Shown here piece after piece: positions 34,401 through 45,900 of a stretch of 64,000 nucleotides of DNA; positions within the stretch are counted from its first letter, which is position 1; each line of letters opens with the position of its first letter. The position numbers and the translations under genes are program-made. The stretch comes from Trebouxia sp. TZW2008 (lineage: Eukaryota > Chlorophyta > Trebouxiophyceae > Trebouxiales > Trebouxiaceae), in assembly GCA_002118135.1 (NCBI GenBank), contig BDIU01000264.1, forward strand, positions 124,001-188,000, in the 5' to 3' direction. The notes beneath the pieces are model-generated. The model was not told the DNA's origin and did no database searches. It saw only the letters and a program-made list of their open reading frames with translations.

Positions 34401-37400
34401 CAACTCGTCACAATGGTACATCCTTTTGCATTTTTCCTGAAGATGAATTGCGTCGCTGTTACAGTTCAGCCCACAAGGTCCTGAGACCCCGCACACCATC
34501 AGCGACACACCATAACACATTGCTTGCCTGAAGCTGTAGTCGCCTTGCGCATGCTATCCTAAGTCATGCTGGTTATCAGTTTGCAAACCCGTGACCATGC
34601 TCTGCAAGCCACACTGGACATGCATCTGACTGCAACAGTAGCCAGCAACTTGTCAAGTGTACATTTCTCCCACATCTAGCTTTTGGAAACCATGATATGA
34701 AGATACGGTCCAGCAAATCATCATGTTGAGCTCATGCTTGGTTAACACACAAAACTCACCACCATGTGTTGTACAGGTACACCAGAGGGTTCTTGATTGA
34801 GCAGGCCTTGTACATCCAGATTGCCATGCTATCCTGCCGGAGCTGACTGACCTGTTGAACCCATTCACTTTCCCCATCTCCCATGGCATGGCTGGGTATC
34901 TCTTTGATACAAACGCATGCAGAACAGCTGACTTTGTATTGCATGCAGGTACACAAGAGGGGGCTTGATTGAGCAGGCCTTCTACATCCAGATTGCCAAT
35001 GCCATCCTGCCGGAGCTGACTGATCTGCTGAACCCCTTCACCTTCCTCATCTCCCATGGCATGGCCAGGTAGCATATTTGGCACAGATGCATGTAACAAA
35101 AGTGGTTTGGCAATGTCTACATCCAGAATGCCAATGCCATTATGCCAAAGCTGACTGATCTGCTCAACCCCTTCATACTCCTCATCCAGGAAGCATTATT
35201 GACATTGACACATACAGTAACAGGCAAATTGGATTGCATGTTTGACACGGACACATACAGCAACAAGCAAAAAGTATTGCATGTTTGACATGGACGTACA
35301 CAGCAACAGGCAATGTGTATTACATGTTTGCATGCATGTTGACAACTTTGCCGTAAAGTTGAGCTGGCAACAGCCGCGGAGGCAAGACCTCTCCTGAATT
35401 GTCAGTCGCTGTGCCAAGATTCTGTGACTTTGCCCCTGGATGATGGCATCTGAGTGATCAATTGGACAATGGGGCAATGTGTTCATGATCATGTCCATCT
35501 CTGCTGTTGTACCACATGACCAACGTATTGTTGCTTTTTGGCTTGTATCTTCACGGCAGCTTGACAGCCTGTGCAAGGTCTAGCCCACATCTCGTCATGG
35601 GTGCATCACGGCTGTGGCAACTAGATCATCAGTGTGAGCCTGCTGCAAATGGCATGCATGCAAACAGAGCCACTAAGTCTGACTGTGCGCAACGCAGGTA
35701 TGCGCACACTCAGCCCATGCTGGATCTGTTGCTGGCGCCAGAGTCCTTCCTGCTGTCAGAGCGCTACGCTGGAGCGGTGAAGACCCTTGGACTGGCCATC
35801 TTCTTCATGCCTGTGCTGCCGCTCAGCTGTGTCATTGCCCTAGCAGGTCAGCCCTTCACTCACACGTGATTGCAATGAAGTTTCTTGCTGTGGCAAATGA
35901 CAAAACAAAGTCATCTGGTGCCTGTGCTGCCCTTCGTATGTGTCATTGCCACGGCAGGTCAGCGCTTTTGTCTGTCTATAATGTCACTTGCAGATGACTG
36001 TCTGTGAATGTCTGTCTGAAATTCAGACAGGCCTGTCCATTGCCTGTACTGCCCCTCAGCTGTGTCATTGCCCTAGCAGGTCAGCCCCTTTTGCGTTTGA
36101 CTGCAATGTATTTTCTGGCTTTCACACATGACTAAGATGAAGTTTGGTATAGACATGGGGCGGTGAAGACCCTGCGCCTGGCCATCTTCTCCATGCCTGT
36201 GCTGCCTCTAAGCTGCTGCATTGCTCCAGCAGATTGGTTCTTCACTCACCTCTGACTGTGACTGTCAGATGACTGTCCATGATGGTCTGTCTGATTGTGT
36301 GCGTGTCTGACCGTGTGTAACAATGCTGTTCGCAGACGCTGCCCCCAATGGTGCAGGACCCTCTTTTGGTTTCACTCCAGGGTGCATCAGAAATGTTGAA
36401 TTTGCTCAAACACATCCAATTGAACACAGCCAGCTGAACCACTGATCATCACATTTTCTGATAGCTGTGTCATTGCTGCTGCAGCTGGTGGTGATGATGC
36501 TGATATTGTCATTTGCTCTTATGCATGTAAGACAGCTTCAAGGAGCCAACTTGGGCCACAGTGATAATTCAGCTGTCCTGAGTAGTACAACAATTATTCA
36601 ATCGTTCATTCAGTCCTTTCAATTGGGCCACAGCTGTTGACAAGACAGCCAATGCCCGTCATGGTGCTCAAGACGGTGGCATCTGTGCAGGCATGATCAT
36701 CACTTACTGGGGAGGCAAGTTCATGGCCCTGCAGCGCTGCCAGAAGCCCTCAGCATTGGGAGATAAAGTGACAGAGGCCATTGACCTGCTTGTGTGCCTG
36801 CTGGCCCTCATCCAGACAATAGGAACGCCAACGATGTTGACAATGCTAATTCTGACACTCTGACTGTATGCAGGCATGATCATCACATACTGGGGAGGCA
36901 AGTTCATGGCCCTGCGGCGCTGCCAGAAGCCCTCAGCATTGGGAGATAAAGTGACAGAGGCCATCGACCTGCTTGTGTGCCCGCTGCCCCTGATCCAGAC
37001 AATAGGAACGCCAATGATGTTGACAATGCTAACTCTGACACTCTGACTGTATGCAGGCATGATCATCACATACTGGGGAGGCAAGTTCATGGCACTGCGG
37101 CGCTGCCAGAAGCCCTCAGCGCTGGGAGATGAAGTGACAGAGGCCATTGACCTGCTTGTACGCCTGCTGCCTCTCATCCAGATGATCCTCATGTATCGCC
37201 TCTACTTCCAGGTTACTCCTTTCCCCAATGACAACTGTAACAGCAACAGACAATGATTGCATTACTGATGATGGTGATGCTGTTTTACACAATGTATTGG
37301 CACAGTTGCTAGGTGTGGCCCTCTAGCCTTGCCTTGCCAGGCTGGCTTGTTGTGAGCACTACGGAAGGAACGCACAATGTTGAACCCATTTGGCAGCTGT

Positions 37401-37471
37401 GTTCTACAGCAAGCAGGCTCCACTGCTGACTGCAAATGATGTTGCCTGCTGATGTTCCGGGCAGCTGTTGT

Positions 37472-37504
<33 letters not shown>

Positions 37505-39293
37505 CAGACAGAATTTGCAGTGCGGGGTAGGGAGCCAGATGTGACTCATCGGTTCCTGGCTTGAAAGCACAGGTAAATGTGTCTGGCGACTCAAGGCAGC
37601 TGATCAGTGTTTGCCTCAAAGAACAGGTACATGCCCCGCTGACGAAAGGCTGAACCAAACAACGAAAAGGGTTGGCCTCTGATGATGCCACATGCACCCA
37701 GGCTGAGCATCTGAATCTAGCAGTGGCTGTGTGCAGGGTCATCGAGCTGTGCACCTGGTTTTCTGGATTGGTGTTGCCTTCTGGCTGCTGTTTGCTTTCA
37801 CGCCCGCACAGAGGCTGCTGGCCCTGGTCATGCGCAAGAATGAGCAGGTGAGTACCTCGTCCTGAGTTTTAAAACATCTGCCCCAACTTTACCTAAACTG
37901 GTCCCCTGACTTCTTGCAAATTGACTGATCCCATATTCCCTAAGCTTTGACCAACAGCAGGTTTGCAATATGTTTTGGGGGCAGGCTGGGAGGAAGGGGG
38001 GGCGAGGGGTGGGCCATGGGGGCGAGTGGTAGATTTCCAGGGTACTCCAGGGTACTTGCTTGTCGTGCAGCCATGTCCTCATTGCACATGTCTGTTTCGA
38101 GAGTGACCCTATCGTTTGCTGCTGATTGGAAGACTGTTTTTGTTCTGATGTAATACAGTTCCCTGCGTCAGGACATCTTGATTTGCTGCGCCCATGCTGG
38201 CACATACCTTATACATATTGTCTGTCATCAGCATTAGATGAAGCTGTAACTCACATTGGGTCTTGCCACTCGCAAAGAACATATCCAATCATCTTTTGTG
38301 CCACACACTCCCAGCAGTTGCTCAAATGGCTGTGGTCTAGTCACACTCTCAAAATTGCCACCCAATCACAAGTCAAAGACTGTCAGGCTGTCATAAGCCA
38401 GAGGTGTTTGTTGATGTCCCGTGACGTAACTCGTGAAGCGAGAGATTTTTTGAAATGTCTTTAATCCAAAGCCAAAGGTTGCGACAATACATTGTGACAG
38501 CAGGGAGGGGGCACAGGAGGTTTGTCTTTCTTTGACACCATCTACAAGGCTGCAACCCTGCCAGCTGGCGTCCCTGAAGGCCACCCCCACCTGCACACCC
38601 CGCCTGCTAGACTCAGCCCCTCACACGGTGCCTTACCCAGCTTTGGGCGCCTTGTTTCCACAGGCTCTGGCTTCCAACAAGAGCACCACACTGCTCGGCC
38701 GGAGCTGTACGTGCCAAAGGTTTGTGGCCTGAGCCCAGTCAAACAATCCATCAATCAACTAACTGCCTTGCCAAAGCTATCAGCAGAGCTAGAGCTTGCA
38801 CGTGTCTGTTTGCATCAATTTGCCAGTGCCAGGGTCAAGTCTTAGGATCCACATGGCATGCTGTGTGACCTGGGCTAGGCTTCCATTAAACATGAGCAAG
38901 ATGAAGACATAGCATGGTAGCTTGCATGCTTTGGCTGGCTTGCCTGGCAAAGGTTTGTTTGCCTTTACAAAGTGTCATAGCTGAGTTGAAGGTGATGTGA
39001 TCATGCAGGTGCCAAGTGTGTGCTCCTCAGAATTCAGGCAAAGGATCATCAGCAACTTTGCCTTGCCAGACAGGCCATATCCTGCCAATGAGACATTGTT
39101 GGACGGGCAGAAGTTTGACTCTGGAGGCATTGCAACCCGGCCCCCACCACAATCCCCACACACTTACCCTGCCACGCCTGTCATTCGTCTGGACCCTCTG
39201 GGCGCAGCAGCTGAGGCTGGTGCTAACGCTGGGGCAACATTTGGCTTGTTCAACCCAATCCCAGTGAATGTTCCAGTAAGGGAGATTGTCTGA
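28402..39293 (+). CDS. OSCA/CSC1/TMEM63-like mechanosensitive channel
   Basis: Nineteen exons, all in phase, about 1,202 aa: 28402-28841, 29155-29428, 29641-29830, 30062-30159, 30342-30539, 30841-30966, 31241-31414, 31921-32061, 32332-32469, 32743-32920, 33250-33418, 33679-33856, 34147-34415, 34949-35068, 35698-35846, 37057-37211, 37737-37847, 38504-38719, 39009-39293. Order: Pro/Ser-rich N-tail; TM0 (YLTSIIMYILILLLLTLL); a Cys-rich ectodomain of about 95 aa; two TM helices; a cytosolic RRM-like domain (HTVYVKGLS .. GDALITFN) with a Pro/Gly-rich insert of about 90 aa; then the family motif RAPEPTDVWWENL and the remaining TM helices. The C-tail is Pro-rich. In plants and animals the family forms stretch-gated cation channels in the plasma membrane. 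The Cys-rich loop and the insert make it longer than the usual 700-800 aa. Confidence 0.85.
31633..31730. repeat. Short minisatellite in an OSCA-like intron
   Basis: The word atggcctgaatgg or a close variant is repeated three to four times between 31640 and 31720. Confidence 0.7.
34777..35190 (+). repeat. Copies flanking OSCA-like exon 34949-35068
   Basis: The genuine exon reads YTRGGLIEQAFYIQIANAILPELTD and so on. An upstream copy (34777-34889) keeps acceptor and YTRGFLIEQALYIQ but then shifts frame. A downstream copy (about 35115-35190) keeps only the middle (YIQNANAIMPKLTDLLN). Spacing is about 170 bp. Confidence 0.9.
35900..36240 (+). repeat. Three degraded copies of the 3' edge of OSCA-like exon 35698-35846
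   Basis: The exon ends MPVLPLSCVIALA plus donor. The same edge recurs at about 35915-35965, 36040-36085 and 36155-36235; the last also keeps AVKTLRLAIFSMPVLPLS. Each is followed by donor-like gtcagc or a variant. Confidence 0.85.
36691..37056 (+). repeat. Two near-identical 183-bp upstream copies of OSCA-like exon 37057-37211
   Basis: Copies start at 36691 and 36874, exactly 183 bp apart, and the true exon starts 183 bp later at 37057. The first two copies differ at roughly ten positions. Each begins with an acceptor and GMIITYWGGKFMAL, but only the third carries MYRLYFQ and a donor, so it is the one that can join to the next exon. This is the youngest duplication in the window. Confidence 0.93.
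37472..37504. repeat. (ATCA)n microsatellite
   Basis: About eight uninterrupted units of ATCA in an intron of the OSCA-like gene. A shorter run of the same unit lies near 7170. Confidence 0.95.
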
Positions 39294-39908
39294 AACATGA
39301 CAAAGGCCTCAAGGACATTGAGGCTTGTGCTAATGGTGCCCCTTTCCTACGTCGTTTCCTGCTCGGCAATGTATACTCTGCCAATCCTTGTGATATCACA
39401 TGAACCAGTCCAGTCGAGGACACAGGGCTTGAAGCTTGCTAGGCTGTTGTGTGTGAACAGAGGTCGTGGGCAGGTGAAGATTTTACAGGAAGGTGGCAGA
39501 TTAAAGAAGACACTTTTTGCTGCGCTTTTATTAAAGTGCAGATTGGTTCACTGTTGGGAGTTACGGGTATAGGTTGTCAACAGTACTTGTTAGGCCACGA
39601 TGATTGCTCAGCAAGCACAACTTGCGCATTATTCATCAGGTTGTCAGATAGGAAAACCAAAATGCACTAGTAAAACTCACAAAATGGGCACTCGACTCAT
39701 AAAGTGCAGTCTGTGGTAAATGCATTGCAGCCAGGCAAACCTTGCAGATACCCCAATGGCTGGCACCCTGTCTTCAGGACGCTTGATTACACCAAAACAT
39801 AACTCTTTTGCCAGTTCATGATGCAATCTTAGCATTTGGCTGCCCCAGACAGACCCAAGACTACTGGCGGCAACAGCAACACAACCACAAACAGCAGTCT
39901 AGAAAACT
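39294..39908. other. Convergent 3' regions of the OSCA-like and HDAC genes
   Basis: Both genes end into this 600-bp spacer. The frame at 39297-39572 follows the stop directly and has no motif. Confidence 0.5.
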
Positions 39909-42900
39909 TCACTGCATCCTGTCGCCCTCATGGGGTTGCTGAGCAACTGTTTGCTGTCGCTCAACATTCAGAGCGGTGCCATTGGCTGCTGAGTCTGACG
40001 CTGAGTATGGTGCTGTATTGTTGGCATGCACCGCAACTGTGCTAGCAGGAGCGTTTGTGACAAAACTTGGATTATGGGATACTGACAGATTGGGTTGCTG
40101 TGGCGCAGACTGTACTGAAACACCTGCTGCTTCAGCTTCTAGCTGCTTGTTCAGAGCGACATAGTCAACAGTAGTCCGCCGCCGCTTTCTGCCTGATGTT
40201 GAATCTCCAACAGGACTTAGTGCCTCAGAGACTTCTACTTTGACTGCTGCATCTTCAAGCATGGGCGCAGTTGCAGCATCTGATGACTGCCCACCATCTT
40301 GAGCTGTCTGCAAAATCTGTGAGACTGCTGCACTTCCAGCATCATTGACAGCATCGGCAGTTGCTGCAATTGCTGCCTGGCGCTGAATGTATTTGGTGGC
40401 TTGCATCTTCTGCTGTCTTTGTCGCTCCTGCTCTGCTAGCTGGGCCTGCGTTTGCCAAAAGGTAGATCATGAGACTGCATCTTTTGGCAGAATGGTGGAA
40501 GTCAACGGAGACACAGCAGGCAGCTTAACAAAAGGAACAAGACCGTCTTGGAAGCCTTTGTTCTCTGCAAATCTCTGTTCAGCAGCAGGTGCAGCATGAC
40601 TCCATACTCCAGTGCATATTGCTACAGCTGATACAACCATGTAGCCTTGGACAGGCCAGTAAAGCATTCAGACGCGTGAGCCTTGATGGCATGAGTGTTG
40701 CCTTCTCAATCCTTCTTGATGCTCAGACTAGCAGGCAGATAATCTTGTGCATCAGGTTTTGAGTCCCCTTTTTCAACAGCTTCTGCAATACAATCCCTGC
40801 AGACAGTAAACATTGCCGACGTCAGCAAACTCATCACCTTGCGCTGCTTTTCTCGCTGCTGCTCAGCCTTCACATCAGCCCAGCTCCACTCAGCGAGGCT
40901 GCGAGAGCTCAGAGCTCGCACATGAGCAGCCACACTGCGCGCAAAGGCAGATACGACGCCTCCTTGGATGCGGTAGCCGCCCTCTAGGGCTGACACAATG
41001 CGCCCTTGGCAGTACTTGTTGGCCAGGCTGACCAGCTGCTCTGTTAGCCACTCAAAGTCCTTCTCTTGGATGCCAATGTATCTGCACAGCATCACAATTT
41101 GAAGGCTGCGCATCAACAGGGCAAACAAGACCTGTGTTCTGCAAGGGTGGCAGTGACATATTCAGCTGATGCCAGTACATCAGTGTCAGCCACTCAAAGT
41201 CCTTGTCCTGTATGCCGATGTACCTGCACAGCAGTAACACTGCACCGTTCAAAGGCAGCACATCATCAGAGGACGCAGGATCTTGGTTCTGCAAACTCTG
41301 TCAGCCATTCAAAGCCTTTCTCTGTATGTCAATATATCTGCACAGCGACAGTACTGTACCGTTCAAAGGCAGGACATCACTGAAGGAGGCAGCATCTTGA
41401 TTCCACAAGCTCTGTGCGCCATTTGAAATCCTTGTCCTGGATGCCAATCTATCTGCACAGCAGCAGCACTGCGCGATTCAAAGGCAGGACATCGTTGGAG
41501 GAGGCGCGATCTTGGTTCCACAAACTCTGTCAGCCATTCAAAATTCTTCTTCTGAATGCCAGTATGTCTGCACAGCAGCACAACTGAAAGGCTGTACATC
41601 AACACAGCAAACGGGACTTGGATTCTGCGGGGGTGGCAGTGACAAACTCAGGTGACGCCAGCACGACAGCCCTGCTGTGACAAAGACTGCCTAGATGGGA
41701 AGAAAGAGCTTGTGCAACACTTGCTGAACAAGGCTTTGAAGCCCATTGAGAAATGACAAAGTTTGCATGAAGCTGCATGAAAGTGCACAGCAAGCCAAGC
41801 TTTTGTCAGCTGACACATGTGAGTGCATCTGTGCTTCGTTGCTCATGCGAAGCATTTGACCTGGACAGTCCATCAAACAATGTGTGGACCAAGCACCTGT
41901 TATGCTCTATACACCAGCTGTTGTCTTGATCAAGCAGGACAGACAGCCAGCATACCTGAAGTTGATGTCATCCTTCTTGTGGGCGTCAAACCCAGCTGAC
42001 ACAAAGATCATGTCTGGCTTGAAGCGAGCCACAGCTGGCAGGATCTTGTCCCGCCACGCACGTTTCCACATGGGCACATGAGCACCAGGTCCTGGAATGC
42101 CCACATTGATTATGCGTGGGCCTTCGCCCTTGGGAACAGACTCCGCCCCAAACTCATTGTCGGGGTCTTCTACAATCTCGTCCTGCAGGAAGCATCATCC
42201 TGAGTAAGCTGCAGCGACTTGACACTGGCAGAATGCTATCACATGGGTGCATGAGCGCCAGGACCAGGGATGCCCACACTGATGATGCAGGGCCCTCGCC
42301 CTTGGAAACAGAGTCCGCCTCAAACTCATGGTCTGGGCCTTCTACAACGTCGTCCTGCAGGAACCATTTTGAGCACTGTTACAATGAAGCTGAGAGGAAA
42401 ACTTTTTGTGGGATGTTGTCGTGCAAACCCAGCTGTGTTCATGAAGCTGCAGAGGCTGGGTTGACCAGCAAGTTGACACTGCCTGAGCAATTGCATCTGC
42501 TGAATGTCTTGATGGTATTTGTAATCTGTATTCTAGATTTAAGACACCTGAGATGGCTGTATAACCGATGCAGCTTGAAATCACTGCCCACCCACAGTAA
42601 CCAGCGCATGCTGTAACACATGAGTTACACAAAAGGTGCACACCTTGTCACAGTGTCTATGGTGCTGCAGCCTTCGGAACACGTTTAGCATGAATAGCAA
42701 TTGAAACACAGACTCTTAGAAGGCTTGCATGCAGAAACTGCATACAAACCATCTACCCAGCAAGACCATGTTGCAAGGGCTCATCGTATCTGAGATGCTG
42801 GCAGCAGCAGCAGCAGCAGCAGCTGAGTCAGCCAATGATGTACAGACGTCAGACATTCCTCTTGTATACACAGACTGCGTTTGGATCAGCTGCGCAGCCA

Positions 42901-45900
42901 TGACATATTGCAGGAGCTCACCGCATCTGATGTGGCGGCAGCAACAGCAGCAGCTGAGTCAGCAGGCCAGGCAGCTGAAGCTGGACGGGTGTCACAGGTG
43001 GCTCCGGAACCAGGATATACAAATGCCCCTATGCCAGCAGCCTTCTGCCCATAGCCCTGTACACTGCAACATGCACATCAGCATGAGACAGCATGAATGA
43101 TATGCTGCGCCAGCTTGCAGCCACAGCCCAAAACAAACTTGTCTGGCACCACAACTTCAGAAATATTCTGTGCAGGTGCCAATCCTGTGCTTGATGACAA
43201 CTGAATCTGTTGAACCCATTACAGCTGCAACAAATGATGATTGTGCTGCACAGCAACTGCATGAGATATCATAATTCAAAGCTCTCGTACTTGCTTTGAC
43301 CACGTGGGACGACCCAGTCACACGACTAAAGGCACCTCAAGGTTTGAGGTGCAAGGTGCTGCAGCATCATGCTTGGGTGGAAGCTGTACCTTGCAAACAG
43401 GATGTTGTCAGCGTCATCAGTGTCCAGCCAAGGCGAGAAGACTGGGAAGGTCTGGCTGCCCTCACTGAACGGTGTCTTGAAGCTGAAGCTGCGCAGGCTG
43501 GGAGCAGTGGCTGCCACACACGCCTCAGTGCCATTGCCATGGTGCACATCAAAGTCCAGCAGGGCCACGCGCTTGATTCCTGTGAATGTGCCGCAACTGA
43601 GCATTTGCGAGGGTCAGAGAGCTGACATTCATGCAAGAACTCTGTGCTATTACCACAGTGCACATCACAAACCAGCAGGGCCACACGCTTTATCCCTGCA
43701 TGTGCCTTAACTCAGCAGTTGTGACTGCAGGCCAAGGTCCAGCTGAAGGCGACCCCAGGGTACAGCCCAGCCTCCAAGCTGAGCAGTCTAGGGGCAATGG
43801 CTGCCACACATGCCTTAGTGCCGTTGCCATGGTGCACATCAACGTCTAACAGGGCTACAGGCTTCATGCCTGTGCACATGTTGCTTACTTAGCAGTTGTG
43901 GTTAAGACCTGGAGCCTAAATCTAGATTGAATTGCTTGGATGTCACTTGTTAAGACCTCTGTGTTGTGACGCACATACTAGTCCAGCAGGGCCACACGCT
44001 TGATTGCTGTGCAGACTCCACTTGCTTAGCATTTGCAGCTGATGCAAGCTGGTACATGAGACACCAGGATTAATCATGCAATCTTGCAGCACAGAAACAA
44101 GGAACTCTGCCGCAACAGCAGCAAGACCTTGTTTCACAGGGCTATTCTCTCAGGAGATGGTCACTCAAGGTTGACAGGTGATTGCTCAGCAGCACGTCAG
44201 AGGGTACTCATGGCATATGCTGCTGCAACGGCAAGGTTGTCGAGCAGGCGGAAGCCATGACGGCCAGTCACATGAAGTTTCTGTGTCATCAGAGATCAAA
44301 GGAAGGATGACAGGTAGTTGCTCACCAGCATGTCGGTGCGCATTCATGGCATATGCTGCTGCAATAGCAAAGATGCTCAGCAGACAGAAGCCATGCCTGC
44401 CAGTTGGGTCACTGGCACAGGCGGCAACAGCAGCACTCACTTGTTGCAGGCAGCTGGTCTCTGTGCAGAAATACAAAGATGGATGGCAGGTAAAGGCTCA
44501 CCAGCATGGCGGTGGGCGTTCATGGCGTATGCTGCTGCAACGGCAAGGTTGTTGAGCAGGCAGAAGCCATGACTGCCAGTGGGATCATTGGCACAGGCCA
44601 CCACCCCAGTGGGGCCCGCGTGATGCCCAGGGGGGCGGATTGCACAGAAGGCGTTGCGCACCTATACACATTGATGAGCTTGAGCATTTGTGTGCCATGT
44701 ATTTATGACTCGGTGCAAAGGTGTACATTCTGAACTGATACTGACAAACCAGCCCACTGAAGGCCCCGCATGATGCCCAGGGCAGAGGATCAGGAATGCT
44801 GGAACACATGTGCTGAGCTCGTGAAACGAAGTAATGATGAGCGCACAGCAAGCTTCTTGTCTGGAAGTGTCATGTGGTAGTTGCATATTCATCAGGTGCT
44901 GGGTGATGCAGCCAACCTATCTACCTCGCCTTTGACGACACAGTCAACAGCGTTGCAGATGCCGCCCACTGCTGCTAGGGCAGCCTGGAAGGTGCCATTT
45001 GAAATGGCACCGTCCCCTTCCAAATGCCCAACAACAGCTGGAAAGTCAGGAATGCTGATGCACATTCGCTGAGCTCATGATATGTAGTGGTGATGAGCGT
45101 GCAGTGCCTGAAAGTGTCATGCGAGAAGTGCATGCGTATCAGGTGCTCCATAATGGAGGCATCCTACCCACCTCGCCTTTGATGACACGATCAACAGCGT
45201 TGCAGATGCCGCCTACAGCGGCCAAAGCAGCTTGGAAGGTGCCGTTCGAAATGGCAGTGTCCCCATCTAGATGCCCAACAACAGCTGGAATGTCGGGGAT
45301 GCTGGCACACATGTGCTGCAGGGAGCGCACATAGCTCCAGTCATGCACCCTTAGGATGTCTGCCATGCGGCCATGCTGACAGCCTTCCTCCCACTCAAGC
45401 TCATGGAAGCCAGAGCTGCGCAGAATGCCTTTTGCTGCAGGCAGTCACTCATGCTGGGTCATAAATGGAAGCGCCTCGAATGCATGGTTGCAGATCTGAT
45501 ACAAACACTTGTAGCAGTTCAAGTAGCAGAGCAGACAGTCAAACCCATCAACGCATGAATGCAGAACTGTCACAAGCACTTGTAGCAGTTCACGGAGCAA
45601 AGCAGACAGTGAATCACACAGGGTCAAGGCATGAAGCGGCTCAGGTGCATGGATGCAGGACAGACGCCATCTGGGGATTGGTGGGAGCAAAGCCTTTGAA
45701 CATGTCATGCATGGCCCATCATGCATGATCATGCATGTCACAGCGCTAGAACTGACTCTCGCGCAGAACTCACAGTGATCTCAGGGTGAAGACACAGTGT
45801 GACTCGGTATTTTGACACTTCCTCAGTTCATGATACCGATTGGGTCAGCAAGCTAACCTTGCACAGTCACTTAGGCATGAGACAATTCATGACACCACCC

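Noticed and set aside
36691..37056. The idea that the three 183-bp units code for three repeated protein domains
   Set aside because: The first two units end without a donor and run into a stop, so they cannot be joined in series.
39297..39572. Plus frame of 91 codons after the OSCA-like stop
   Set aside because: It lies directly in the 3' UTR and has no start context or homology that I can see.
41180..41590. Regularly spaced repeats suggesting a CRISPR array
   Set aside because: Units are imperfect, decay outwards, match a neighbouring exon edge and lie in a eukaryotic intron.
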